From Anaerolineae bacterium (GTDB lineage Bacteria > Chloroflexota > Anaerolineae > JACIWP01), in the NCBI GenBank assembly GCA_014360855.1, contig JACIWP010000002.1, positions 1-28,158 on the forward strand: a DNA stretch of 28,158 nt. Direction: 5' to 3'. Within the stretch, counting starts at the first letter, position 1. The number at the start of each line of letters is the position of its first letter. The notes under the pieces are model-generated. The model searched no databases and was not told where the DNA came from. It saw nothing but the letters and a program-made list of their open reading frames with translations. The translations under genes were made by a program, and so were the position numbers. Positions 6,948 to 14,703 of the stretch are shown here, piece after piece.

Positions 6948-7130
6948 GTGGCCAAGAAGTGCATGATGTATCGGGAACAGCGCCGGAAATATGCCGTTCG
7001 TGTGCGGAACCGCTGTCAGATTTGCGGCCGGCCGCGCGGCTATATGCGCCGCTTCAAAATGTGCCGCATCTGCTTCCGCCGCTTCGCCTGGGAAGGTCAG
7101 ATCCCCGGCGTGGTGAAGTCGAGCTGGTAA
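6948..7130 (+). CDS. rpsN: 30S ribosomal protein S14, zinc-binding type Z (uS14)
   Basis: The 60-residue product is the short zinc-containing S14. CxxC at residues 23 and 26 and CxxC at 39 and 42 frame GRPRGYMRRFKM, and the C-terminus is the conserved GQIPGVVKSSW. It binds the 30S head. The start codon is GTG at 6948, after GAGGAGAGAGAAC. Some bacteria switch to a zinc-free S14 paralogue under zinc limitation; none is seen in the window. Confidence 0.98.
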   Translation: MAKKCMMYREQRRKYAVRVRNRCQICGRPRGYMRRFKMCRICFRRFAWEGQIPGVVKSSW

Positions 7131-7199
7131 GGCACGCGGACGGATGTCCCGTACCGGCCAAGTCCCTTAGCTGAAGTGGCTCTGGAGGAGAGAATTTCG

Positions 7200-7601
7200 A
7201 TGCATACGGATCCAATTGCGGACATGTTGACTCGCATTCGTAACGCGGCGATGGCTCGCCATCCCTTTGTGGTGATGCCCTCGTCTAAGGTGAAGCAGGA
7301 GATCGCGCGCGTGCTGAAGGAAGAGGGCTTCATCGAGGATTATCAACTGGTGCGCGATCCGAAGCGGGCATATATGCTCCTGCGCATCCAGCTTCGCTAT
7401 GATGAGCGGCGTCAGCCGGTGATCACGGCGTTGCGGCGGGTCAGCAAGCCTGGCCGGCGCATGTACGTGCGCCGGGATGAGATCCCCTGGGTGCGGAGTG
7501 GGCTGGGCATTGCCATCCTATCCACCTCGAAGGGGATTATGAGCGACCAGAAGGCGCGCCGGCTGGGCGTTGGCGGTGAAATCCTGTGCTATGTCTGGTA
7601 A
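7200..7601 (+). CDS. rpsH: 30S ribosomal protein S8 (uS8)
   Basis: From the ATG at 7200 the product is 133 residues and begins MHTDPIADMLTRIRNAAMAR, the standard S8 start. It ends with KGIMSDQKARRLGVGGEILC and YVW. A GGAGGAG at 7184-7190 is correctly spaced for this start; an in-frame ATG at 7176 lies upstream of that site and is rejected. S8 binds the central domain of 16S rRNA and in E. coli represses the spc operon by binding near rplE; no matching site was recognised here. Confidence 0.97.
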   Translation: MHTDPIADMLTRIRNAAMARHPFVVMPSSKVKQEIARVLKEEGFIEDYQLVRDPKRAYMLLRIQLRYDERRQPVITALRRVSKPGRRMYVRRDEIPWVRSGLGIAILSTSKGIMSDQKARRLGVGGEILCYVW

Positions 7602-7653
7602 TCTGGCTGTCGAAGTCACAGCCGGCGACAGCCGAGCGATTGGAGGTGTGAAA

Positions 7654-8211
7654 GTGTCAAGAATTGGGCGATTACCAATCCCTTTGCCCAAGGGCGTCAC
7701 GGTCGAGATTGACCCTCGCACGAATCGCGTGCGGGTCAAAGGGCCGAAGGGGGAACTCGAACGCACCTTTTCGCCGGATATACAGATCACGCTGGAGGAT
7801 AACCAGCTTAAGGTCACCCGGCCGACCGATTCCCGCCGGCATCGTGCCCTGCACGGCCTGACGCGCGCCCTGCTGGCCAATATGGTGGAGGGCGTGTCCA
7901 AGGGCTTTGTCAAGCGCATGCAGGTCCAGGGTGTCGGTTATCGCGTGGAAATGCGCGGCAATGCCCTGGTGCTGAGCGTGGGCTATTCCCACCCGGTGGA
8001 ATTCCTGCCGCCGCCTGGCATCACCTTCTCCGTGGACAAGGGCGGCCGCGATTTCCAGGTGGAGGGGATCGACAAAGAGCTGGTCGGTCAGGTCGCGGCG
8101 AAGATCCGGGCGGTGCGTCCACCGGAGCCGTACAAGGGCAAGGGCGTGCGCTATGCCGACGAGGTGGTGCGCCTGAAGGCCGGCAAAGCTGGTAAGGGCG
8201 GCAAGAAGTAA
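7654..8211 (+). CDS. rplF: 50S ribosomal protein L6 (uL6)
   Basis: The GTG at 7654 gives 185 residues beginning MSRIGRLPIPLPKGVTVEID, the family start. The open frame extends 28 codons further up into the end of rpsH, but those residues are not L6-like and TGGAGGTG (7641-7648) fits the GTG. The second half has VQGVGYRVEMRGNALVLSVG and PEPYKGKGVRYADEVVRLKA, diagnostic of L6. L6 sits near the factor-binding site on the 50S subunit. The C-terminal tail is Lys/Gly-rich. Confidence 0.97.
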   Translation: MSRIGRLPIPLPKGVTVEIDPRTNRVRVKGPKGELERTFSPDIQITLEDNQLKVTRPTDSRRHRALHGLTRALLANMVEGVSKGFVKRMQVQGVGYRVEMRGNALVLSVGYSHPVEFLPPPGITFSVDKGGRDFQVEGIDKELVGQVAAKIRAVRPPEPYKGKGVRYADEVVRLKAGKAGKGGKK

Positions 8212-8288
8212 GCGGCGTTCTCGAGACGGAAGTCAGGACTTGGAGATGTGCAGGCGGCAGTGGGCCGCCGGCACTGCGGAGGTCAAGA

Positions 8289-8657
8289 ATGGGAAAGGAA
8301 TTGAAGGCACATGCAGCTCGCAAACGGCGTCATGAACGCGTGCGCAAGAAAGTATTTGGCACGCCAGAGCGCCCGCGTTTGAACGTCTTTCGCAGCCTGA
8401 ATCATATTTATGCGCAGATCATCGATGACACGCGCGGCCATACGCTGGTGTCCGCGTCCACCATCGATCCGAAGGTGCGCGAGCTGATCAAGGGACTGCC
8501 GAAGACCGAGCAGGCCCGCCTGGTGGGGAAGGTGGTGGCGGAGCGGGCGTTGGCCGTCGGCATCAAGCAGGTGGTGTTCGATCGCGGCGGCTACCCCTAC
8601 CACGGCCGGGTGAAGGCGCTGGCCGAAGGCTCGCGCGAGGCTGGTCTCGAATTCTAG
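8289..8657 (+). CDS. rplR: 50S ribosomal protein L18 (uL18)
   Basis: The 122-residue product contains RRHERVRKKVFGTPERPRLN followed by VFRSLNHIYAQIIDD and the C-terminal FDRGGYPYHGRVKALAEGSR with the terminal GLEF. These are standard L18 features for binding 5S rRNA with L5. The ATG at 8289 follows GCGGAGGTCAAGA. A 77-nt gap precedes it and a 52-nt gap follows. Confidence 0.98.
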   Translation: MGKELKAHAARKRRHERVRKKVFGTPERPRLNVFRSLNHIYAQIIDDTRGHTLVSASTIDPKVRELIKGLPKTEQARLVGKVVAERALAVGIKQVVFDRGGYPYHGRVKALAEGSREAGLEF

Positions 8658-8709
8658 CCGGGTGAGCATCACCCTGCAACACGGCGGAAGCCAAGTTGGA
8701 GGAATATCA

Positions 8710-9252
8710 ATGCAGGATTGGACTGAAGAACAGGCGTACGGCGAAGAAGAGAGTCTTGACGAGCGAGTGATCCATATCACGCGCACAGCCAAGGTCATCA
8801 AGGGTGGCCGGCGCTTCCGCATCCGTGCGGTGGTGGTGGTTGGCGATAACAAGGGGCACGTGGGCCTGGGCATCGGCCGGGCGGCGGAAGTGCCCGATGC
8901 CATCCGCAAGGCGACGGAGCGCGCCCGCAAGAATATGCGCAAGGTGGCCATGGTGGACACCACCATCCCGCATGAGGTGATCGGCCGCCAGGATGCGGCG
9001 GTGGTTCTGCTGAAGCCGGCCTCGCCCGGTACCGGCATCATCGCCGGCGGCGCGGTGCGCGCCGTCCTGGAGGCTGCCGGCTATCGCGACATCCTGAGCA
9101 AGTCGCTGGGCTGTTCCAACATCCTGAACGTGGCCTTTGCCACCTGGAACGGGCTGTGCCAGCTTCAGGATGTGGAGGAAGTGGCCCGCCGGCGCAAGGT
9201 GCCGGTCTCCCGTGTCCTGCCACACTGGAAGCGGAGGAAGGCCAATGGCTAA
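8710..9252 (+). CDS. rpsE: 30S ribosomal protein S5 (uS5)
   Basis: From the ATG at 8710, preceded by GGAGGA, the product is 180 residues. The core reads HITRTAKVIKGGRRFRIRAV, GHVGLGIGRAAEVPDAIRKA and GTGIIAGGAVRAVLEAAGYR, the S5 double-stranded RNA-binding and C-terminal domains. S5 contributes to decoding fidelity and the mRNA entry channel. About 20 acidic N-terminal residues (WTEEQAYGEEESLDE) precede the core. It overlaps rpmD by 8 nt. Confidence 0.97.
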   Translation: MQDWTEEQAYGEEESLDERVIHITRTAKVIKGGRRFRIRAVVVVGDNKGHVGLGIGRAAEVPDAIRKATERARKNMRKVAMVDTTIPHEVIGRQDAAVVLLKPASPGTGIIAGGAVRAVLEAAGYRDILSKSLGCSNILNVAFATWNGLCQLQDVEEVARRRKVPVSRVLPHWKRRKANG

Positions 9253-9457
9253 CACGGTTGCGACGAAGAAGCGGCTCCGCATCACCTGGGTGAAAAGCCT
9301 GATCGGCGCCAAACAGCCCCAGCGCGGCACCATCCGCGCCCTGGGCCTGAAGCGGCGGGGCCAGACCGTCGAGCATGACGACACCCCGGTGATTCGCGGC
9401 ATGATAGCCAAGGTCAGCCATCTGGTGACGGTGGAAGAAGTGGAAGTTGTCGAATAA
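9245..9457 (+). CDS. rpmD: 50S ribosomal protein L30 (uL30)
   Basis: The ATG at 9245 opens a 70-residue product with KKRLRITWVKSLIGAKQPQR then GTIRALGLKRRGQTVEHDDT, which is L30. The longer frame reaching back to 9137 lies inside rpsE and is a shadow. AGCGGAGGAAGG just upstream is the ribosome binding site, located in the end of rpsE, and the 8-nt overlap suggests coupling. L30 is absent from some bacterial lineages, so its presence is mildly informative. The C-terminal tail VTVEEVEVVE is acidic. Confidence 0.96.
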   Translation: MANTVATKKRLRITWVKSLIGAKQPQRGTIRALGLKRRGQTVEHDDTPVIRGMIAKVSHLVTVEEVEVVE

Positions 9458-9495
9458 CGGGCAAGCGAGTTGGGCGTACGTGAGGTGGAGACATT

Positions 9496-9948
9496 ATGAA
9501 ACTGCATGAACTGCGGCCCTTGCCGGGCTCCAAGAAAAATCGAAAGCGCGTGGGACGCGGCATTTCCTCCGGCCACGGCAAGACCGCCGGCCGGGGCACG
9601 AAAGGCCAGCGCGCCCGCAGTGGTGGGGTGAAGCCGCCGTACTTCGAGGGCGGCCAGCTTCCCCTGGTGCGCCGGCTTCCCTTCAAGCGCGGCTTCGTCA
9701 ATATCTTCCGGGTCGAGTACACGCCGGTGAACCTGGAGCGGCTGGATGTCTTCGAGGCCGGCAGTGTGGTCACGCCCGAGACCCTGGCGGCGGCCGGCGT
9801 CATCAAATCGGCCAAGAAGCCGGTGGTCATCCTGGGCCGCGGCGAGGTGGACCGCCCGCTGACGGTCAAGGCGCACCGCTTCTCGGAAAGCGCGCGGGCG
9901 AAGATCGAGGCCGCCGGCGGCACGGTGGAAGTCCTGCCGCTGGAATAA
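9496..9948 (+). CDS. rplO: 50S ribosomal protein L15 (uL15)
   Basis: The 150-residue product has MKLHELRPLPGSKKNRKRVG, then GRGISSGHGKTAGRGTKGQR and FEGGQLPLVRRLPFKRGF, the glycine/arginine-rich N-terminal arm of L15 that threads 23S rRNA. The C-terminal part VKAHRFSESARAKIEAAGGT is also typical. The ATG at 9496 follows GAGGTGGAGACATT. It is 57 nt ahead of secY, the standard order. Confidence 0.98.
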   Translation: MKLHELRPLPGSKKNRKRVGRGISSGHGKTAGRGTKGQRARSGGVKPPYFEGGQLPLVRRLPFKRGFVNIFRVEYTPVNLERLDVFEAGSVVTPETLAAAGVIKSAKKPVVILGRGEVDRPLTVKAHRFSESARAKIEAAGGTVEVLPLE

Positions 9949-10005
9949 TGGGGTGCTCTCGCCGGCGGAAGCGCCGGCGGAGATGGGGAATGGAGGCCCA
10001 TCAGG

Positions 10006-11304
10006 ATGTTACAAGCGGTTGCGAACGCGTTTCGACTGCCGGATTTGCGCAAAAAGATCCTCTTTACCCTGGGGATCCTGGTCATCTATCGGCTGGCATC
10101 GCATGTGCCGGTGCCGGGCGTGGATGCGGCCGGCCTGGCCCGACTGTTTGAGAGCAACCAACTGTTGGGCATGCTGGACCTGTTTTCCGGCGGCGCCATG
10201 GCCAACTTTTCCGTCATGGCCATGGGCGTCTACCCGTACATCACGGCATCCATCATCCTGCAGTTGCTGATGCCGCTCATCCCGCAGTTGGAGAAGCTCG
10301 CCAAAGAGGGCGAGGAAGGGCGTAACAAACTCAATCGGTATACATATTACCTGACGGTGCCTTTAGCGGCCCTGCAGGCCTTTGGGCAGTCTTCGATCCT
10401 GAAACAGCAGGGGCTGATGCCGGCGTTCGGGTTCACGGCGGAGTACTGGCTGGCGACGCTTTCGACCATCGCCACGCTGACCGCCGGCACCATGGTGGCC
10501 GTCTGGCTGGGCGATCTGATCACCGAGCGCGGCGTGGGGAACGGTGTGTCCATCATCATCTTCGGCGGCATCGTGGCCCGCATTCCCCAGCGCATCGCGG
10601 CGAACCTGATCGCCAACCCATGGTCTCTGTTGGTGTTTGTGGTAGTGACGGTTATCACCGTGGCGGTCATCGTGGTGGTGCAGGAGGGACAGCGCCGCAT
10701 TCCAGTGCAGTATGGCAAGCGGGTCATGGCGATGCGCGGCAACCGCCTGCGGATCGCCGGCGGCCAGAGCACCCATATTCCCATCCGGGTGAACACGGCC
10801 GGCATGATCCCGCTCATCTTCGCCCAGAGCCTGATGCTTTTCCCGGGCACCATCGCCAGCTACTTCGTCAACTCACAGTCGGAGTTCGTGTCGAAGGTGG
10901 CGACGGCCATCAGCAGTGCTTTCAGCCCGAACGGCAACCTGTACTGGATCCTGTACTTCTTCCTGGTGATCGGGTTCACGTACTTCTATACCGACGTGGT
11001 CTTCCGACAGCAGAACCTGCCGGAAGTGCTTCAGCGGCAGGGCGGCTTTATCCCGGGCATTCGCCCCGGCAAGCAGACGGAGGACTACCTCAACGGCGTG
11101 CTCCAGCGCATCACCCTGGTGGGCGCGCTGTTCCTGGCCGGCGTGGCCATCCTGCCCTGGCTGGTGCGTGACGTGACGGAAACAGGCACCATGTTGATCA
11201 CCAGCACCGGCCTGCTGATCGTGGTGGGCGTGGTGTTGGATACCCTGAAGCAGTTGGAGGCGCAGTTGTTGATGCGCCACTATGAAGGGTTCATTAAGAA
11301 ATAA
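10006..11304 (+). CDS. secY: Protein translocase subunit SecY
   Basis: The 432-residue product is the channel-forming membrane subunit of the Sec translocon. About ten hydrophobic segments are visible. Hallmarks include the N-terminal FRLPDLRKKILFTLGILVIY, the plug-region LDLFSGGAMANFSVMAMGVYPYITASI, and the cytoplasmic loop YFYTDVVFRQQNLPEVLQRQ with GFIPGIRPGKQTEDYL that binds the ribosome and SecA. The start at 10006 follows GGAGGCCCATCAGG. It sits between rplO and adk as in most bacteria. Length and motifs look intact. Confidence 0.98.
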   Translation: MLQAVANAFRLPDLRKKILFTLGILVIYRLASHVPVPGVDAAGLARLFESNQLLGMLDLFSGGAMANFSVMAMGVYPYITASIILQLLMPLIPQLEKLAKEGEEGRNKLNRYTYYLTVPLAALQAFGQSSILKQQGLMPAFGFTAEYWLATLSTIATLTAGTMVAVWLGDLITERGVGNGVSIIIFGGIVARIPQRIAANLIANPWSLLVFVVVTVITVAVIVVVQEGQRRIPVQYGKRVMAMRGNRLRIAGGQSTHIPIRVNTAGMIPLIFAQSLMLFPGTIASYFVNSQSEFVSKVATAISSAFSPNGNLYWILYFFLVIGFTYFYTDVVFRQQNLPEVLQRQGGFIPGIRPGKQTEDYLNGVLQRITLVGALFLAGVAILPWLVRDVTETGTMLITSTGLLIVVGVVLDTLKQLEAQLLMRHYEGFIKK

Positions 11305-11330
11305 AGATCGCTGGTCTCGCGGGGGCGCGC

Positions 11331-12014
11331 ATGGTTGGCTCACATGATCCGCTGTACATCTTGCTGTTAGGGGCGCCGGGCGCCGGCAAGGGCACCCAGG
11401 CGGCGTTCCTGACTGAGAAGCTGGGCATCCCGCATGTGGCGTCGGGCGACCTGTTCCGGGCGGCCATCGCCAACCAGACGGAACTGGGCAAGCTGGCCAA
11501 AAGCTATATGGACCGGGGCGAGCTGGTGCCGGACGATGTGACCATCGCCATGGTCATGGAGCGCCTGTCCCAACCGGACTGCGCCGGCGGTGCCCTGTTG
11601 GACGGCTTCCCGCGGACCATCGAGCAGGCGAAAGCTCTGGAGAAGGCGCTGGCGGAGCGCGGCTCCCGGCTGGCCCTGGTGCTGTACATCCGGGCGAGCG
11701 AGACGACCCTGCTGGAGCGGTTGGGTGGGCGCTGGACCTGCCGGCAGTGCGGCGCGGTGTACCATGAGCGCTTTAACCCGCCCAAACAGCCCGGCATCTG
11801 CGATGTCTGCGGCGGGGAGCTGTATCAGCGTCCCGACGACCAGCCGGAGACCCAGCGCCGGCGCATCCGGGTCTACCTGGAGCAGACCACGCCGCTCATC
11901 GAGTACTTCAAGGAGCGGGGCCTGCTGGTCGAGATTGACGGCGAGCAGGATGTCGAATCGGTTCGCCAGGCAGTGGAGGAAGCGCTGGAGCCGGTGCTTG
12001 GAGGCCGTGCGTGA
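11331..12014 (+). CDS. adk: Adenylate kinase with zinc-type LID
   Basis: The 227-residue product has the P-loop GAPGAGKGTQ at residues 14-23, the AMP-binding SGDLFRAAI, and GFPRTIEQAKAL. The LID domain carries CRQC and CDVC, the four-cysteine zinc site found in Gram-positive and many thermophilic adenylate kinases. It catalyses ATP + AMP to 2 ADP in the cytoplasm. The N-terminus has six residues before the beta strand. The stop overlaps the map GTG (GTGA), so adk and map are coupled. Confidence 0.97.
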   Translation: MVGSHDPLYILLLGAPGAGKGTQAAFLTEKLGIPHVASGDLFRAAIANQTELGKLAKSYMDRGELVPDDVTIAMVMERLSQPDCAGGALLDGFPRTIEQAKALEKALAERGSRLALVLYIRASETTLLERLGGRWTCRQCGAVYHERFNPPKQPGICDVCGGELYQRPDDQPETQRRRIRVYLEQTTPLIEYFKERGLLVEIDGEQDVESVRQAVEEALEPVLGGRA

Positions 12015-12790
12015 ACGTGGCCGGCATTGTCATCAAGTCGGAGCGAGAGATCGCTCTCATGCGGCGGGCCGGCCAGATCGTCGCCAAGGTGCTCGAGGCG
12101 ATCCGCGAGCAGGTACGTCCCGGCATCACCACGGGCGAGCTGGATGAGCTGGCGGAGCGCATCATCCGGGCAGAGGGGGGCGTTCCCTCCTTCAAGGGCT
12201 ACGACGGCGGCAGTGACCGTCCGCCCTTCCCGGCGACCATCTGCGCTTCCGTGGACAATGAGGTGGTGCACGGCATCCCATCCCGCCAGCGGGTGCTGGA
12301 GGAGGGGCAGATTCTCTCGGTGGATGTGGGTGCCATTTACCAAGGTTATCACGGTGACGCGGCCATCACGGTGCCGGTGGGGAAGGTTTCGGATCTTGCC
12401 CGGCGGCTGATGGAGGTCACGGAAGGGGCGCTGTACGCCGGCATCGCCGCGGCGCGGGCCGGCAACCGGCTGGGGGATATCTCCCACGCCATTCAGAGCT
12501 ACGTCGAATCGCGCGGCTTCTCTGTCGTGCGGGAATACACCGGCCACGGCATCGGCCGGGAGATGCATGAGGGGCTTCAGGTGCTCAATTTTGGGGCGCC
12601 GGGCCGCGGTGTGCGGCTGAGGGCCGGCATGACCCTCGCCCTGGAGCCTATGGTGAACGTCGGGGATTGGCGCACCCGGGTGCTGGCCGACGGATGGACC
12701 GTCGTGACGTATGATGGGAGCCTGTCGGCACATTTCGAACACACCATCCTGGTGCGCGATGGCGAAGCGGAAATATTGACACGCTTATAG
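12011..12790 (+). CDS. map: Methionine aminopeptidase, type I
   Basis: The 259-residue product removes initiator methionine from nascent proteins. It begins with IVIKSEREIALMRRAGQIVA. Metal ligands are visible in VDVGAIYQGYHGDAAIT (two Asp), GHGIGREMHE (His), LALEPMVNV (Glu) and the final HFEHTILV region (Glu). The start codon is GTG at 12011, overlapping the adk stop. In many bacteria infA follows; here only 28 nt separate map from rpmJ, so infA is not at this place. Confidence 0.97.
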   Translation: MNVAGIVIKSEREIALMRRAGQIVAKVLEAIREQVRPGITTGELDELAERIIRAEGGVPSFKGYDGGSDRPPFPATICASVDNEVVHGIPSRQRVLEEGQILSVDVGAIYQGYHGDAAITVPVGKVSDLARRLMEVTEGALYAGIAAARAGNRLGDISHAIQSYVESRGFSVVREYTGHGIGREMHEGLQVLNFGAPGRGVRLRAGMTLALEPMVNVGDWRTRVLADGWTVVTYDGSLSAHFEHTILVRDGEAEILTRL

Positions 12791-12818
12791 ACAGCAGGTG
12801 AACGAAGGAGATACGACG

Positions 12819-12932
12819 ATGAAAGTGCGACCATCAGTCAAGAGACGCTGTGCCAACTGCAAGATCATCCGCCGGCGGGGTATCGTGCGGGTGATCTGCA
12901 CCAACCCGAAACACAAACAGCGCCAGGGATAA
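12819..12932 (+). CDS. rpmJ: 50S ribosomal protein L36 (bL36), zinc-binding
   Basis: A 37-codon frame encodes MKVRPSVKRRCANCKIIRRR and continues GIVRVICTNPKHKQRQG. The C-x2-C...C-x4-H pattern is the zinc site of the C+ form of L36, the smallest 50S protein. GAAGGAG (12804-12810) gives a well-spaced ribosome binding site for the ATG at 12819. It follows map directly and precedes rpsM, its normal neighbour. Confidence 0.97.
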   Translation: MKVRPSVKRRCANCKIIRRRGIVRVICTNPKHKQRQG

Positions 12933-13025
12933 GTTGGCCAGGGGAGACGGAAGAGGTTTCGGCCGGCTTCCTGCGGGGAGCGTACCTTAATCTTGTCAAT
13001 GGCCAGTTAGTGGAGGAAAAAAGGA

Positions 13026-13409
13026 ATGGCACGTATTGCTGGGGTAGACTTACCTCGAGATAAGCGGGTGGAGATTGCCCTGACCTACATCTACGGCATC
13101 GGGCGAACCTCCAGCAACAAGATTTTGCAGAAGGCGAACGTCAATCCGGACACCCGGGTGAAGGACTTGACGGAGGCGGAGATCGGCCGCATCCGCGAGA
13201 TCATCGACCGGGAATATAAGGTGGAGGGTGACCTGCGCCGCGAAGTGTCCATGAACATCAAGCGGCTGATGGAAATCGGCTGTTATCGTGGACTGCGGCA
13301 TCGGCGCAACCTGCCCGTGCGCGGTCAGCGCACCCGCACCAATGCGCGCACGAAGCGCGGTCCGCGCAAGACGGTCGCCGGCCGCAAGCGGTCGCGGGCC
13401 AAGAAGTAA
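13026..13409 (+). CDS. rpsM: 30S ribosomal protein S13 (uS13)
   Basis: The 127-residue product begins MARIAGVDLPRDKRVEIALT and contains YIYGIGRTSSNKIL. It ends with the basic tail RGLRHRRNLPVRGQRTRTNA...KRSRAKK that reaches the P-site tRNA and the subunit interface. The ATG at 13026 follows GTGGAGGAAAAAAGG. A 93-nt gap before it contains two copies of TGGCCAG (12934-12940 and 13001-13007) but no convincing promoter. Confidence 0.98.
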   Translation: MARIAGVDLPRDKRVEIALTYIYGIGRTSSNKILQKANVNPDTRVKDLTEAEIGRIREIIDREYKVEGDLRREVSMNIKRLMEIGCYRGLRHRRNLPVRGQRTRTNARTKRGPRKTVAGRKRSRAKK

Positions 13410-13531
13410 TCACTGTGGGCTCCCCGCGGGCCCTGGGCATGCCGGTGCGGCCCTGGCCGCGCGGCGTGAAAGGTTGGTAAGCATCACCATCTGGATGTTC
13501 AGCAGAACAGCGGTTTGACGCAGGAGGAACA

Positions 13532-13924
13532 ATGTCACCAGTCAGGCGAAAAAAGACGGCTCGCCGAGAAAAGCGGATTGTGCCCGTCGGGCAGGTGCAT
13601 ATCCAGGCATCATTCAACAATACGATCGTGACCATCACGGACCCGAAGGGGAACGTGTTGGGCTGGAAGAGCGCCGGCTCCGTGGGCTTCAAGGGCTCTC
13701 GCAAGAGCACGCCCTTTGCCGCCCAGCAGGCGGCGGTGGAGGCGGCCAAGCTGGCCCAGGATATGGGCATGCAGGAGGTGGACGTCTTTGTCAAAGGCCC
13801 GGGCCCCGGGCGCGAGGCGGCCATCCGCTCCATCCAGAGCGCCGGCCTGCGGGTGCGCTCCATCACCGATGTGACGCCCATCCCGCACAACGGCTGTCGG
13901 CCGCCGAAGAAGCGGCGCGTGTAA
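13532..13924 (+). CDS. rpsK: 30S ribosomal protein S11 (uS11)
   Basis: The 130-residue product has GQVHIQASFNNTIVTITDPK then GNVLGWKSAGSVGFKGSRKS, TPFAAQQAA and the C-terminal DVTPIPHNGCRPPKKRRV, the S11 signature. S11 forms the 30S platform near the mRNA exit. The ATG at 13532 follows CAGGAGGAACA. A GC-rich 122-nt gap (13410-13531) precedes it. That gap contains CGGGCCC/GCGGCCC-type complementarity but nothing I can call. Confidence 0.98.
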   Translation: MSPVRRKKTARREKRIVPVGQVHIQASFNNTIVTITDPKGNVLGWKSAGSVGFKGSRKSTPFAAQQAAVEAAKLAQDMGMQEVDVFVKGPGPGREAAIRSIQSAGLRVRSITDVTPIPHNGCRPPKKRRV

Positions 13925-13978
13925 TGATTCCGCATATTCTGTTATCGGCAGGGGATTTGTTGACAAGCAGGAGGCAAA

Positions 13979-14614
13979 ATGGCTAGGTATACGGGACCAG
14001 TCTGCAAGCTGTGTCGCCGAGAAGGTCAGAAGTTATACTTGAAAGGCGAACGGTGCTATACGTCGAAATGCGCCTTTGAACGGCGGAGCTATCCGGCCGG
14101 CCAGCACGGCCCCAACCGGCGTTGGCGCCGGAAGGAATCGGACTTCGCCCTCCAGCTTCGCGAGAAGCAGCGCGCCCGCCGCATCTACGGCGTGCTGGAA
14201 CGGCAGTTCCGGCGCTACTTCGAAGAGGCTGAGCGCATGCCGGGCCTGACGGGTGCAAACCTGCTGGCCCTGCTGGAGTCGCGGCTGGATAACGTCGTCT
14301 TCCGCATGGGGCTGGCGGATTCGCGCGCCCAGGCGCGCCAGCTTGTCCTGCACGGACATGTCACGCTGAACGGGCGGAAGACCAACATCCCATCGGCGCT
14401 GGTGAAGCCCGGGGATGTGGTTTCCATCACGGAGCGTGCGCGCCGGCTGACCTACTTCCGCGAGCGCATGGATCACCTGATGAAGCACCAGCCGCCCGAA
14501 TGGCTGTCGCTGGACCCCCAGCGGGCAGCGGCCAAGGTGCTCGAGGTGCCGCGGCGCGAGCAGATCGACGTGCGTCTCAACGAACAGCTCATTGTGGAGT
14601 ACTACAGCCGTTAA
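13979..14614 (+). CDS. rpsD: 30S ribosomal protein S4 (uS4), zinc-binding
   Basis: The 211-residue product has cysteines at 9, 12, 26 and 31 (CKLC...CYTSKC), the spacing of the zinc-binding S4 of Thermus-type ribosomes. It also has an S4 RNA-binding domain with LESRLDNVVFRMGLADSRAQ and ARQLVLHGHVTLNGRKTNIP. S4 nucleates 30S assembly and in E. coli represses the alpha operon. The ATG at 13979 follows CAGGAGGCAAA. The position between rpsK and rpoA is canonical. Confidence 0.98.
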   Translation: MARYTGPVCKLCRREGQKLYLKGERCYTSKCAFERRSYPAGQHGPNRRWRRKESDFALQLREKQRARRIYGVLERQFRRYFEEAERMPGLTGANLLALLESRLDNVVFRMGLADSRAQARQLVLHGHVTLNGRKTNIPSALVKPGDVVSITERARRLTYFRERMDHLMKHQPPEWLSLDPQRAAAKVLEVPRREQIDVRLNEQLIVEYYSR

Positions 14615-14703
14615 GCCTTGATAGGTGGTGGGACAGCGCCGGCAGTGCGCCGGCCGGCCCCACCCGCCTGCAAGCATGAGCTGTGCATAAGGAGGATAGT
14701 TCT

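Noticed and set aside
8707..9876. 389-codon minus-strand frame spanning rpsE, rpmD and rplO
   Set aside because: It crosses three conserved plus-strand genes, is low-complexity and matches no family.
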